Part shown: positions 10,987-22,785 of the stretch, piece by piece
Layout of the letters: every line of letters starts with the position of its first letter
Numbering within the stretch: position 1 is the first letter of the stretch
Origin: Conoideocrella luteorostrata
Taxonomy: Eukaryota; Ascomycota; Sordariomycetes; Hypocreales; Clavicipitaceae
Direction: 5' to 3'
Assembly: GCA_032433595.1 (NCBI GenBank)
Contig: JASWJB010000008.1
Location: forward strand, 1-64,000
DNA length: 64,000 nt
Notes under the pieces: generated by a model
What the model was told of the DNA's origin: nothing
The model's input: the letters and a program-made list of their open reading frames with translations, nothing else
Databases searched by the model: none
Made by a program: the position numbers and the translations under genes

Positions 10987-13061
10987 TGTATGTGTGTTCC
11001 CTGGTACTGGTACTTGCACCAAGCTTTCACGGCGATAATACTTTGGGCAGGATTGACGTCCACCGTTGACGCTCGCAAAGCAGGATCTGTTGTAGATGAT
11101 TTGGAAAGCCGTACAAGGAGTCAGAGACGACGGGGCAGAACCTCCTTCTCTTTCGGAATGTGGACGGTTGTCGTTCGAGATGAAAACCAAACGAAACGAG
11201 AGAAGCGATATCATAAAGCAAAGACTATTTAGTCCAGCAACGGGTTGGGGTTTCCACAACAGTCGCTGGCGAACGGGGGCATACACTTTTATAGCCACTC
11301 AGATTACTCTGAAACAAGCCATTGTTGAATGTAGGTCCCGTACTCAGTATATTTATAGCAGAATTCTGCTCTGAAAAAGGAATCACGCAACCGCTATACA
11401 CTCACTTGTTGGTACTTGACGCCCCATTGTATGACTCAATTCATGGAGTTCGATATCTCTGGGTATTACACGGCGCAATGACTAGTGAAGTTATTTGACA
11501 GTTTTGAGGTCTCCTGACTCGAAGTGGCATCTCACACCCCAGTTACGTAGAATTATGTGGAACTCGATTACCTCCCCCAACTCTCAGGAACTCAGACGAA
11601 GTCTTTGTTCCCGGTTAGCAAATTTCGAGCCCGAGAAACCAGAATTAGAGCATAACCCACCTCAAAACTAGAGCTGCCCATTGTATGACGACAGGTACAG
11701 TACCTCTTGTTCTCTTTTATAATTAATATTAAGGTATTTAATGTTTTTTGGGTTAGTTCATGCTCTTTTATTATTATTTTTGGCTCAATCTTTGTCTGTC
11801 TTTCGTTGCAAGCACGATAGTCTGACCACAAACAAGGAGACCCCAGCCAGGGTTGTCTCGTGATCTGACCGCAACATAGCAAAATGGAAAGTCAACAGTG
11901 ACAAGCAGAGCAGAAAATCGAGGCGCAGATAAATACATGAAAGGATTGTATGAATAGGTCATGAATGCCTGACTGAATGTGGAGAAAAGTGCAGATATTG
12001 ACATTCTGTCGACCCAAAGGACACACCCACCACACAAGAATACTGGTGTCTGACACACAACTAGCATCGTGACTTCAATTCAGTCAACGTTTCAACTAGA
12101 AATATGAATCAATTCGTAGCAACCTCATGTGTAACTAGATCAAATGGTTGAGCAGTCCTGACCAATTTTATCGGAGAGGACCACTGTTCAATGAGGCAAT
12201 ACAATCACAATAGGCACTTGGAGCAAGGGTACGAATAAAGGCAAAATTCAAGTACTAAGGATGATCGGGCTAGGACCCCTTTCATAAAAGTTGATTTAAC
12301 TGACCAGACCCTAATTGGTCGAGTCCAAAACCCACGTGAGAGCGATTTCGTTAGAACAGATGGTCTTTGTCACCCACACAACATTCGTCGGCTGTGGAGA
12401 GTTGTAGCGCAAATACAACGTAAAAGAACCTCGTGCCATGTTCAATGAGCTATGTGACGGAGGGTTGTGGCTTCATGCGACTTAAGGTGACCGTACTTGC
12501 ATTAGCAAGGTAGTGACTATGAGCTTCGCTAAATGACGAATGGCGCCCATGCCATCTCTTTGACGACCGTAAGGCCACATTTTGGTACCGGATAGGGGGT
12601 CGTAGCCAATTAGAAGCGGAGCACTAGAAGGTACTTATCCTGCCTGCTATTTCATACTATGATAGACGTCCTAGCAAATTTTCGAATTACAAAGAGATGC
12701 TTCGCACGTCTCACAGCCCAGAGCACTACTGAAGGTCACTATAGGTCGACCATGTTGACAGGATTGCTGGTGGAGATGGGTACGAGAGTGTGGCCTTACG
12801 GTCGCCAAAGAGGTATATACTACGCCCCCAAATTTCGAACGTTAATATTTCGAGCACTGGAAGGATCGGAGGCTGTCTTCGATGTGATAGCTTCTCAGTA
12901 GTAAACACCCATCATTCCGCTGATTCACTTCGTACTGAAGCTATCTCGTGATGATGGATCATATTAATTCTTCGAACCCTCATTATGAGTCATAACGACA
13001 GTCTATGCCACTGTTTGTTTTTGCTCACAAGCCGACCACACGAGGCGAAATCGTGCAACAT
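10987..13061. other. 2.1-kb gene-poor region
   Basis: No frame here has coding character or splice support. It holds the F-box gene promoter and one imperfect inverted repeat (12556-12812, listed separately). The rest shows no identifiable element. Confidence 0.5.
12556..12812. repeat. Imperfect inverted repeat, possible MITE remnant or hairpin
   Basis: Bases 12556-12589 (starting CTCTTTGACGACCGTAAGG) match the reverse complement of 12779-12812 at 30 of 34 positions by eye; the outer 25 bases match at 23. The arms enclose about 190 bp with no protein-coding sign. No target-site duplication was visible just outside the arms, so a mobile-element origin is only a guess. Confidence 0.55.
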
Positions 13062-15080
13062 CTATTTGCCCACTTGCAAAATACTCTCTGCAATTTTTTC
13101 GGCCAATGCGTAGACAGTTGCAGAAGGATGTCCTGGGAGGAGTATCGGAAACGCGCTTGCGTCCACCACTCGAAGCCCAGTAACACCGAAAACTCGCGCC
13201 TGATTATCTATCACTGCCATTTGATCATCTTTCTTGCCCATCTTGCAGGTGCACGAAGGGTGCCATACTGTCATCATGTTCTTCTGCACAAAGTCCAAAA
13301 TCTGCTTGTCAGTCTTGACGTCCTCGCCCGGATAGTACTCTGGGCCGTCAGTAATAGACTCTATTTCGGACGTCCTCCATATGCTCCGCAAGCGTTTCAT
13401 TAACGCCACGGCAACATCTTGATCAGCCTTGGCTGTTAGCCAGTTTGGATTGATCAGAGGTGAGTCACGAACACTAGTAGATCTAATGGTAACGTTCCCT
13501 CTCGAGACAGGCGAGACCAACGCCCCCAAGATGGTGGCGTATTGCTTTCCATTTAATGGCTGTTTGAGCAGCGAGGAGAACGTCCCAATATATCCATTCG
13601 CCCCAAGGTATTCGACCTCAGGCCAATCATCAGAAAACAGATCTTTTAGGTCCTGCTCGCTTGTCGAGGCAAAGGGCTCTCGGTACTGAGAAGGCAGCTT
13701 CTCCCATCCAAGGAGCTCGATGCCGTTCGAGCTCAAGATTCCATCGTGCGAAAGAAGATATTTACCTACTGAGGCAGCCAAGTCGAAGGGATTGTGCAAG
13801 ATGCTGTCCAGCGTCTTTACCTTAACGGCGTAGGATGGCCCGAAAAAGATGTGGTCCCACATGTTTTGGCCAACTCCTGGTGAAAGAGCGACAACTGGTA
13901 TATCAAACTGACGAAGCGTCTCTTCAGGGCCTATGCCTGAGAGCATGAGAAGTTGAGGTGATTTGAAAGCTCCGCTACTAACAATGACCTCTCGCTTCGC
14001 CTTGATCAAATATTCGGAGCCAACGGCAGAAGTAACCTCCACGCCCGTTGCTTTCTTGTTGTCATCAAACCGAATTCTTGATGCCTGCGTATGGGTAAAG
14101 ATTTTTAAGTTCTTTAGGTTCTGCTTTTTCGCCGTGTATACATATTCCGCTGAAGAGCTACGGGTGGCATCTGACTGACGTATTGTGCTTGGGGCGTAGT
14201 GATATCCCAACAAGTTTCCCCGATCAAACCCGTCAGTCTCCTTTAGCCCGACAGCCTTCAAACCCTTTTCCAGCCACATCGACCATGGCGAGACAAAATT
14301 GGTATAGCTGACTTGAATGGGGCCGCCTTCATCCGAGGGGGCAAAGTCTCCTGCGTCACTTTTTGAGACGGTATCGCTTGGGCGTTTGGAAGAGTCGGCA
14401 GGAGTGAAGGTGGTGGATTTCTTGTAAAATTTCTCGAAGTTATCAAACCTAAATCCGCGGATTAACTAAAACGATTTGGCCGAGAGATTTGACAAATCCC
14501 ATACGAACTTGTAGCTATCATCCCCAACTGCTTCTGCCCATTTATTGTACATGCCCTTAGGACCTCTGTGGTGGATCATAAAATTCCAGGCTGATGACCC
14601 GCCAATACATTTTCCTTGGGCAAAATGAATTTTGCGGTTCGCCGCGCCCTGTTGAGGAGTCGTCTCAAATTTCCAATCCGCCGCAGACAAAGCCTCACTT
14701 TGGTCCGCACCCACGAATAAGACATCCAGACCTGGTGTCGTGCCTAAAGCTGGCTTGGAGAGCTCGAAAAATGTTCCTGCCTCAATGATGGCGACATTAT
14801 AGCCCGCCTCGGCTAGGCGATATCCTACGACATTTCCCGCAGTACCTCCCCCTGCGACCACATAGTCGAACTCTTGATCGCGGTTCAAAAGCCCCTCCAG
14901 AGCGCCGAGGGATGATTGCAAGAGTCCATCTCCATTGAACAAGGACGATAGGGCGCTGAAAACTGGGCGGAGTTGCCGTGAATGTAAATAATTGGAACCC
15001 CCTCCTTTACATGATGCGCAGAGCAAGAGTTGCACAAGAAACCAAGTAGAGTACATACTGCGTACTGGGAGAAACGACAT
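13062..15080 (-). CDS. Secreted GMC (glucose-methanol-choline) oxidoreductase
   Basis: Exons 15080-14509 and 14448-13062 give 652 residues. The 60-bp intron uses a GTTCGT donor: joining there gives DDSYKFDNFEKFYKKS without frame loss, whereas the more consensus-like GTATGG four bases later breaks the frame. A hydrophobic leader (WFLVQLLLCASC) suggests secretion; the second ATG (15056) is an alternative start that shortens the basic head. The FAD-binding motif GGGTAGNVV is at residues 77-85, the second GMC signature appears as SSGAFKSPQLLMLSGIGP, and the two catalytic-site histidines lie in HPSCTCKMG and PGHPSATVYAL near the C-terminus. Family members oxidise alcohols or sugars with release of H2O2 or use another acceptor; which substrate applies cannot be told. 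It stands alone, without obvious pathway neighbours. Confidence 0.87.
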
Positions 15081-16541
15081 GGATAACTGCCCCGCTGAGC
15101 CAATCCCGAAATTGGGCTTTCACGGCTAATATCTTCCTCAACTGGGATTAAATTACCAAGGCTGGTATATGACCTTGCGCGGAAGTTAGGGTGGTGTGAT
15201 GTGCAAGGAATGTCCAAAGGCATGCTTGCATCGGCGACCACACCGACCTGAGACGACGACTTACTTGGACAGATCTAAAGAAGAATATGCTATAATGTCT
15301 GAGTTGCAGATCACGTTACGAAGAAAAACGATAGTTTATCTGAAACAAAAGGTGGAAAAACTTGTAATAGTGTCTATCGGGGAGAAACGTGCGATGGCTT
15401 GGTATTGCATCTTTACGTTTGCCTTCAAACGCCGATGTGCGCATTGTATTGAAAGGAGACAAATTCTTGTAATGTACCGAAAAATGGACGAAACAAGCAT
15501 CTAAGCCCAAAGATCGAATTTTGTGGCAAAATTTCCGCATTGCGCTTTCACCACTGTACAAAACGCTCGGCACATAAAAATAAACCTGCTTGGGCTCTTT
15601 GACTGCGGCGACCTGAGAATAGGTGATGCTAACGGATGTGTGCCAAGGTGAACACAGCTGCGAGGAGCGTTTGGCTGGCATTTCGTCTCGTTGAGGCGCA
15701 TATTGCCCGCAGGTTGGGCATGTCTTAGATCTTGCAACAACTCTAGGGAGGTTTACAGTGTCGCTGAAATCTCAAACGGTGTAACTCCACCCTAGTTTCA
15801 TAGAGATAATGGAGGTCGGGTTCGAGGATCGCCCAAGACTCCATGCCTTCCAAGTTCTTAGTCACAATGCGCATTGCAACCATCGATCATCGCCGTTGAC
15901 GATGTGAACAGCTCCTGCACTCAGGCGCGTGCAGCCGGTCAGTCTGCTCCACTCCCGCTGTTGGAATGCATTGGCCCTGGTGAGCACCGATTGTGCATCA
16001 GATCGACATGGCCTATGGTCAGACTTTACAATCGCTTTGCTCCTGCTTTCCTATACAGGAGCGCATGCATCTGTCAGGCATAACTTGTGTTTGAAGTCCA
16101 ACAACATTCAGGGAAAAATTGACGTCCATAACTCGGTTCAATACACTACAGGACTTAAGGTGCGTTTGGAAACATTCCTGAACACTGATCATAGGACTTG
16201 CCAGCACAGATCTGAGAGTAGCATACAATCCGCATCCACCACATCGGTCTCTGTGAGTAGTATGCCCTTGAATTCACCGAATCAGAGGTATCAAGTGCCG
16301 CGGATCAATTCCTCCCTGAGGTAGGGAAAGTTGTGGAAGTCGCCATGCATTGTGATCACTATATCACAAACTCGTATGTATTCGAAAATGTACGTCATTG
16401 ACAAATCGTCTAAATAGCACCGTGATATTCTTGTACGCTACTAATACTGATCTTTCACCAGAAATTAGGACTCCATATCATTTATTGTGTTATTGACAGT
16501 CTAGTCTTCGATATTGACCCTGTATCGGAGCAATCGCAGCC
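15081..16541. other. Intergenic region, no gene seen
   Basis: About 1.5 kb upstream of both the GMC gene and the decayed Gly/Ser-rich gene. Several short frames overlap on both strands but none has motif or splice support. Confidence 0.5.
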
Positions 16542-18287
16542 ATGAAGTTCAATATTGTTGCAACTGTGGTATATTCCGCCAGTGCCGGTCTCGCAGCCCC
16601 GGCAATGAGCGCTGAGGCTTACGAAGGATTTGCACGGTGAGATCTCACCGTAGCAAGATCCATCGACTATAATGAAGCATTCCACGCAAGCATCGAAAGC
16701 TCTGCTATAATTTCGTCGTCTAGTCTGGCCAGTCGAGAGGAGCAAACATTCGGTCCCATTTTTGATAGCATCAAGAAGATATTCGGCGGCAAAGGTGACA
16801 GTTCCTCTTGCGTTTGTCCACAACAGTCAGACAAGAGGGAGAAGCGTGAGGGGTAAACGTTTGGCGTTATCTTCGACTTGATCAAGCAGATCTTTGGTCT
16901 TACAGGTGCCACTGAAGACTGCACCTGTGGCTCTGCAGGCGAATATATTGAAGGTTCAACCAGCGGAAGTACTGGTGAAAGTTCTAGTGGAAGCACCGGC
17001 GGAAGCATTGGAGCAAATACCGGAGGAAGTGCTGGAGGCTCGTCTGATGGTGGTTTAGGAGGATTGTTTGGCGGGGACAAACATAGTGGTCCTTCCGGAG
17101 GTAGCACAGGCGGCCTCACTGATGGCAGTGCCGGACAGCCTTCGTCCGAGGAAAGCTCTTCTGGATCTCTTGGAGGCGACGTTGAAGGATTGCTAGGTGG
17201 TAGCAAATCCGGAAATACTACCACACGAAGCACAATTTCCACTGCAGAATCTACAGACGGGAGCCTTGGAGGCTCTCTGGGAGACTCCCCTGAGGAGTCA
17301 ACTGGAGATTCTGCCGATAAACCGGTTGGGAATGAAAGCGACTCTACCAACGAGCCAGTCGGAGGATCTACTGATGATAAGCCTAGTGGATCTATTGGTG
17401 ATAATCATAATCTGGGAGGCCTGCTTGGTAAGGGTTAGCCCGGACACTCGAGTGGAGGAAGTACAAGTTCAACAGGAGGGTCTATTGATGGAAATACCGA
17501 CGGTTCTATTAGCGGCCCAACCGGCAATCCTGGTGATAACCCAACCGGAGACAGTCCTAATGAGTTATCTGGGGACTCTGCCGGTGGCAGCCCTGGGGGA
17601 TCTGTTGGCAGCACTGTGGGAGGTCTTTTTGGCAAAGGTAAGCCGGGGCAATCGAACGGAGGAAGCAATGGCGTAGATCCGGGAAGCTCCACAGATGATT
17701 CTTCAGGCGGGAGCAGTGAAGGGTTAGTAGAAGGTTCTTTGAGCGGCAGCGTTGATGGTGGTCTTGACGGATCTTTAAATGGGTCAATTGGGGGCTCCCC
17801 CGAATCGGATGATGATGACAGCGACGGTAATATCGACGATGGAACGGGTGATCCGACGGACTTCGATGGCAATGCCGGCGACGACGCTCCTACTTCTGGC
17901 AGCGGCAGCGGCACTATTAGCATCCACGCTGGCGGCTCTCCCGCCGGAGGTATCAAGGGTGATGCTTCTTCCAGTGAAGGCAATAGCAGTTCTAAACCTG
18001 ATGAACCGAATGGAGATTCTGTAGGAGATGGTCAAAGCTCTTCAAGCAGCGACAACAGCAGTAGCAGCTCCGGCAACTCAAACGATGATGTCGACGTTCG
18101 CAACACGTTCTAAAAATACTCTTATAACACGGACTCGAATAGTATTGTTACTTATAAGATCACTGTGCTTTCGGAAAAGGTTTGCAAGTACAAGGTCAAG
18201 GGCAAGAGTTACTCGAAGAAGAAGCTTCAGGATTTGGCTGACAAGTGTGCGGAGAAGTATAAGAACAGGGAGAAGGAGACGAAGTAG
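16542..18287 (+). pseudogene. Secreted Gly/Ser-rich repeat protein, interrupted by four in-frame stops
   Basis: One reading frame of 582 codons runs from ATG 16542 to TAG 18285-18287 with no frameshift, but with stops at 16638 (TGA), 16854 (TAA), 17436 (TAG) and 18111 (TAA). The start encodes a signal-peptide-like MKFNIVATVVYSASAGLAAP. Two copies of a unit follow: EEQTFGPIFDSIKKIFGGKG and, after the second stop, TFGVIFDLIKQIFGLTG; the stop sits exactly where the first copy has CAA (Gln). Long Gly/Ser/Asp-rich repeats come next with recurring GGL(F/L)GKG and PGxSxGGS units; the third stop falls in GKG-stop-PGHSSGG, matching GKGKPGQSNGG later. After the fourth stop a compact Lys- and Cys-containing tail (VTYKITVLSEKVCKYKVKG) continues to the end. 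All four stops can come from single C-to-T changes (CGA, CAA, CAG, CAA). Function unknown; probably once a cell-surface or extracellular protein. Confidence 0.72.
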
Positions 18288-19490
18288 AACTGAGCAATTT
18301 GTTCTCTACCACGGGGCGATGTTTCTGGCTGGCATTTCTTTCCGGGGGGGGAGAATGAGGGGTATAAAGATTCCATTGCAGTTGTGGTTTGGGTACGTGC
18401 GAGAGGAGTTATAATTGAGAGCGAGATGTCTGGAGCAAAAATTTTGTTCCGCAACTAAAGTCGCGTTCCTATGTAGCGAGTTAAACGATAAGCACGACAA
18501 TAATAACACAAGACTTTCAAGCGCGAAACGTGGTGCAATACGGCATTTGCAATGTGAAGTGTTGCTTCATATATGTGTGACTAGGCCCAACCACGTGTCT
18601 CGCCTCAACGTCGCCGAACACTTAATCCCCGTAAGTCGCGCAGCAAGAGCATCATATGGGCGGATATAAGTCCCGGAAAGGAAGTCGATACACAATGCCA
18701 TAGTGAATAAGTTCAGCTTACTCCGTACGTATCAATAAATAAGTATCATCCGACTGTAAAGGAATATGATATCAGAGGTGGTACTCAAGCGCGACGGCGG
18801 ACTTCGAATGTCGCTTGTCCCGCATGGTTCGAATATCGACGAATTTAACGGTCAACATGCACTCAAACGCCATGAAATACTGCAGCCTCCAGCCTAAGCC
18901 CAACATATGTGAATTGGAAATCCGGATTGTCGTTTAGCTACAGTGGGTAGGAACGCTATGTTCAATTGCATTGACCAGACGCGTCTCAGCGACATTCGCC
19001 ATGTAGGGTTATACCTATCGGGAAGTATGGCTTTTGCCGTATTTATGCAAGTCACAAGCGACACGATCCATGCCTCTGACCTTTATGTCATAATTGTCCT
19101 AGCAGCGGGCAGACATGCATTTCCGGTGCCTGTCTATATCTGGAGAGTAACAACGGGATGTAAAAGGCACTGGGATCCCTTATATTGGTCAGGAGAAGAG
19201 GCGTTTTGGGTGTTCGAAGATGGACTCTGCAAGCAGTAAGGCTGTCTATTTGGAAAGGTGTCAACGCATGACTCGTCATTCATTGTACTCAATGCCATCT
19301 TTTATGTTGGCATCGTGTCATTCAGCACGTTCTTGCTGGGTGCTTAAGTAGATCTGTCCTGCGTCCAAAGAGAAGAGCCGATGCCATCCAAGCAGACGTG
19401 AGCGGGAAAGGATGCAAGCAAGTACAGCCCACTCGCGCCGGAACCTGCACAGAACGCATGTTAACATGAGCTTCAAGGAAACATGTGCGC
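18288..19490. other. Intergenic region, no gene seen
   Basis: About 1.2 kb with one TACTCCGTA motif (18719-18727). Short frames only; no RNA gene recognised. Confidence 0.5.
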
Positions 19491-19899
19491 ATGTTGGCCA
19501 AGCTTCAGCTCCGGTCCGATGCCATCGCCTGCGCCGTGCTCATCGAAGCCACCGAATCGACCATGAAGTACCACAACTTGCCTGCCTCGAACAGGGTCTA
19601 TTCGACAGCACAACTGTTTGCATTGCTGGCTACCGTTTCGGTTCGCCTTCATGCTTGGTAGCTGCATAAATTTGATAGCAAGAAGGATGAACCAGTCCGT
19701 GTCCCACATTTCCGGACGGCCAAGATCCTACGAGGAGCACGTAGCTGCTCGGGTGAAGGCCATGGATGAGGAAAGGATGCAGAAGAGGTTTCGAGGAATC
19801 TGGGAACGGATGCAGCGGACGCGACGGGCTTCTAGCACGGACTCTGTATCTGAAGGTTGGTGGACAGTTCGATCGACGGCAGCTCAATGGCGCTCCTGA
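19491..19899 (+). pseudogene. Possible gene remnant of unknown family
   Basis: From ATG 19491 a frame reads MLAKLQLRSDAIACAVLIEA and on to a TAG after about 56 codons; from about 19687 another frame reads MNQSVSHISGRPRSYEEHVA and continues to 19899 with a charged helical composition. Both look like coding sequence, yet I found no convincing intron to join them. It sits directly against the 3' side of a truncated copia gag, so it may be a gene broken by insertion or decay. Family not recognised. Confidence 0.3.
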
Positions 19900-19919
19900 A
19901 GTTTCCGCGCATCATGTAA

Positions 19920-20741
19920 CTAGTAGAGTGCAGCATTGTCTACATCCAATCTACGGAGTACAGAAACTGTTGCACGGTATCGTGAGAAATTGTCGGCAGT
20001 GTTCTGGAGTGTCAATTCTTCTGGCAGTGACTCCGTGTATTGGACCAGATTCATAAGCTTTGCTTGAGCCCATGCAGGCTCAAAGCGCGCTCCAACTGCC
20101 AGTATGAAATCGCGGATAGCGTTCGGTCCTTTTATCTCGTTGATATCGTATCGTAAAGCTCTTGGATATAGCTTGTTCGACTGCTCAATCCAACGCTCGG
20201 GTTGACAATTTGCGCGTTTGGCTTCACGTAGCAGAGCTACGTATCGAGTTGCAACCTCTGCTCTCGCGGCTATTGGGTTTGGAGAGAACTTTGCCTTTAG
20301 TTCAATGATAATTCTGCGAAGAGGTGCTTGAGTGCCTCCCTTCTCTTTCTTGATCTTATTAATCACCATTGTAAGCACATTTGCTTTAACAGTGTTCGCG
20401 ATCCATGTACACAAAACGCGTTCTTGAGATTTTAGCGCTCCATACACATTATAACTGTGATTAAACTCATGATAGAGGAAGTTCTGAGCTTCCACAAGGG
20501 TTAGGGTTATCCCCCTTCCTTGGTTCTCTATTTGAAAGGCTCTGCATTGTTCGACCGTTGGAGGAGACGGCTCAGCTAATAGGTCGGTGGCCTGCTCTGG
20601 GAGAGCAGGGTTTACTCTCTCCCACAGCTCTTGGATTTCAGCTGCTAGCTTGAGGGCTTCAAACCACTCTTCCCAGTGCTTCGAGGATGTCAGCTTGGTG
20701 TTGCAGCTCAGGCTAAGGTTCTACTCTTCGGTTGACTCCAT
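19920..20741 (-). mobile_element. Truncated Ty1/copia-type gag fragment
   Basis: Reading leftward from ATG 20741, a 274-codon frame encodes a gag-like protein: SKHWEEWFEALKLAAEIQEL near the start, then FLYHEFNHSYNVYG and LCTWIANTVKANVL, and a helical C-terminal part ending at 19920. These fit the capsid-type gag of fungal copia retrotransposons. Codon 7 is a TAG (20723-20721), so the copy is disabled; CAG to TAG would explain it. No protease, integrase or reverse transcriptase follows, and no long terminal repeats were identified, so only a fragment remains. One TACTCCGTA motif lies within its last part (19952-19960). Confidence 0.65.
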
Positions 20742-21269
20742 TGTATGCTCTGATGGTGGGTTTCACGTGTTACACACACGAATTCTGTGCTTTTCTGCGC
20801 AGTAGAAGTTACAGGGGAGTGCTTTGACTTCCTCCCGGGCTCATTACTCTTGCACGAGAATCGCATTCAAGGGTTCTGATTGGAGGATATATGTAGGCAT
20901 CGATATTGAATTGATGATGATGCTGCTGAGAGGAGGTTCCTCTCAGCTGCTAGACAAAAGGGGCGCGCGCTCCACCCTAGCGGTGTGAGCTGATTCTTTA
21001 ATCCGAGCATACTGGCTACTCTACGCGTGCGTGCCGTGCAACAGAAAACCTGGAGGGGGCACAGCGACTCCACAGGTGGCCGCATGGCGTCCTTTGAGCC
21101 CCGCAGTGACAGAAGAGCAATCCCCCCCACCACGCCACCTGGAAGCTTGTTTTCCGAGCTCCATCACCAAGAACACAAGCGCTTGCACCGCCCATTGTTC
21201 ACCGTCCCTTTGAACTGCCGACAACCACCCACCAGCCGGCGCGCCGAGTGAGTCGCCCTCCGTCTCGTA
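20742..21269. other. Region between the gag fragment and MAD2
   Basis: About 0.5 kb. The left part may be the former leader or LTR of the copia element; the right part is the MAD2 promoter. No terminal repeat could be confirmed. Confidence 0.4.
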
Positions 21270-22378
21270 ATGTCGTCAAAGGAACAAAGACCAAAAGAAA
21301 AGGACCGAGATAAGGACAAGTCCAAGGTGCACAAGCTCTCCCTCAAGGGCAGCTCCCGGCTGGTCGCCGAATTTGTATGTATCCGGCGCCGTCTTCGCGG
21401 GCCGCACTCGCAATCCTCACGAGGCAATTGACCATGGAGCTGACTTTCGATCCTCTCCTCGCTCCCCTAGTTTCAATATTCTATCCACACCATTTTGTAT
21501 GCCATTCCCCGTTATGCCAGACCCCAGCAGATATTTGGCCAGCTGACACAGTTGAAGATTCCAACGAGGCGTCTATCCAGCCGAAGATTTCGCAGCGTAC
21601 GTCCCCCAAGCGTCCGATACTCGAAGCAATCCCGAAGCAATCCTCGAGGAATACTTCGAGGCGATTCATTCCATATGTACATACTAATGTATATGCTCTG
21701 CAGCGTAAAGAAATATGGCCTCAATATGCTCGGTACATCTGTCTCATTCCACGTCGCCAATTGAAAGCTAACGCCAGATCACACAGTCTCCGCCGACGAC
21801 CAAGTTAAAGCCTACATCAAGAAAATCATGAGCCAGCTCGACAAATGGATGGTTGGCGGCAAGATATCAAAACTCGTCATTGTAATTACCGACAAGGATA
21901 CAGGCGAACACGTCGAGCGATGGCAATTTGATGTAACGTCTACCAATTCTCCAGTACCACTTCATCTGTGCCCGAGAGTAAATTATCTGACCTTTTTTTT
22001 TCTCTACAGGTCCAAATCTCACAACCAGCCTCGAAATCGAAATCAAAATCAAAGTCAAAATCCACCGCCGAAGACCAGGAAAACTCTGCCACAGGAGCTC
22101 GCTCCGCCACCGATCCTGACAAAACCGAAGCAGAAATCCAAGCCGAAATCGCCGCAATCTTCCGCCAAATTACCGCCTCAGTGACATTCTTACCGCAACT
22201 CAGTGGCGACTGTACATTCAACGTCCTTGTATATGCAGATGCGGATAGTGAGGTCCCTGTTGAATGGGGTGATTCTGATTCGAAAGAGATCGTGAACGGC
22301 GAGCATGTCCAGCTTCGCGGGTTTAGTACTGCGAGCCATCGAGTGGACACGTTGGTGAGCTATAGACTTGGAGATTGA
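21270..22378 (+). CDS. MAD2: Spindle-checkpoint HORMA protein MAD2
   Basis: Six exons: 21270-21374, 21471-21496, 21558-21596, 21704-21732, 21787-21932 and 22010-22378, giving 237 residues. Spliced, it reads LKGSSRLVAEFFQYSIHTIL, FQRGVYPAEDFAAVKKYGLNML, and then SADDQVKAYIKKIMSQLDKW, all strongly conserved in MAD2, which senses unattached kinetochores and inhibits Cdc20/APC as part of the mitotic checkpoint complex. Donors GTATGT, GTATGC, GTACGT, GTACAT and GTAACG; every joint keeps frame. The tiny exons of 26, 39 and 29 nt are easily missed by automated gene callers. A Ser/Lys repeat (SKSKSKSKS) follows QISQPA and lengthens the protein relative to the usual 200-210 residues. The C-terminal safety-belt region (ASHRVDTLVSYRLGD) is intact. 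Confidence 0.93.
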
Positions 22379-22785
22379 AGATGGTATGGATTGTTTTAGG
22401 TTAAGTCGATAACATTAGTAGTTTCGCTAGGGTCGTGGTAGGTGAAAAATTTCATGACATTGGTCAAAAAACGACTATTTCTCATATATTCTTCCCAACT
22501 GCCGACGTTTTAGAGTCTACCAATTCATGCACATCATTGCAAAAAAGCTTGAGGTCTTTCTAGACTTAGACTGCCAAATGCCCGTGTATCAGCGCCAACT
22601 TTTTGTCTGCTCATATCAGTCTGCACGCAACGCCGCCAGAGTGTATCAATTCCTGATACGTGCCTTCTACAATGACATCCATCTTTAATGCTGCCTTTTC
22701 CCACCTCCAATATCATCGGTTCTCCGCAACGCCATCCTTCTCAGCTACACACGTTCATGTCAATCATTCCTTCCCTTACGCCCCT
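22379..22785. other. Convergent 3' intergenic region
   Basis: About 0.4 kb between the MAD2 and UBP14-type stops. It should hold both 3' ends. Nothing else seen. Confidence 0.5.

Noticed and set aside
14449..14504. GTATGG donor for the GMC intron, implying a frameshifted pseudogene
   Set aside because: The GTTCGT donor four bases upstream restores the frame and the family sequence SYKFDNF, so the gene is intact.
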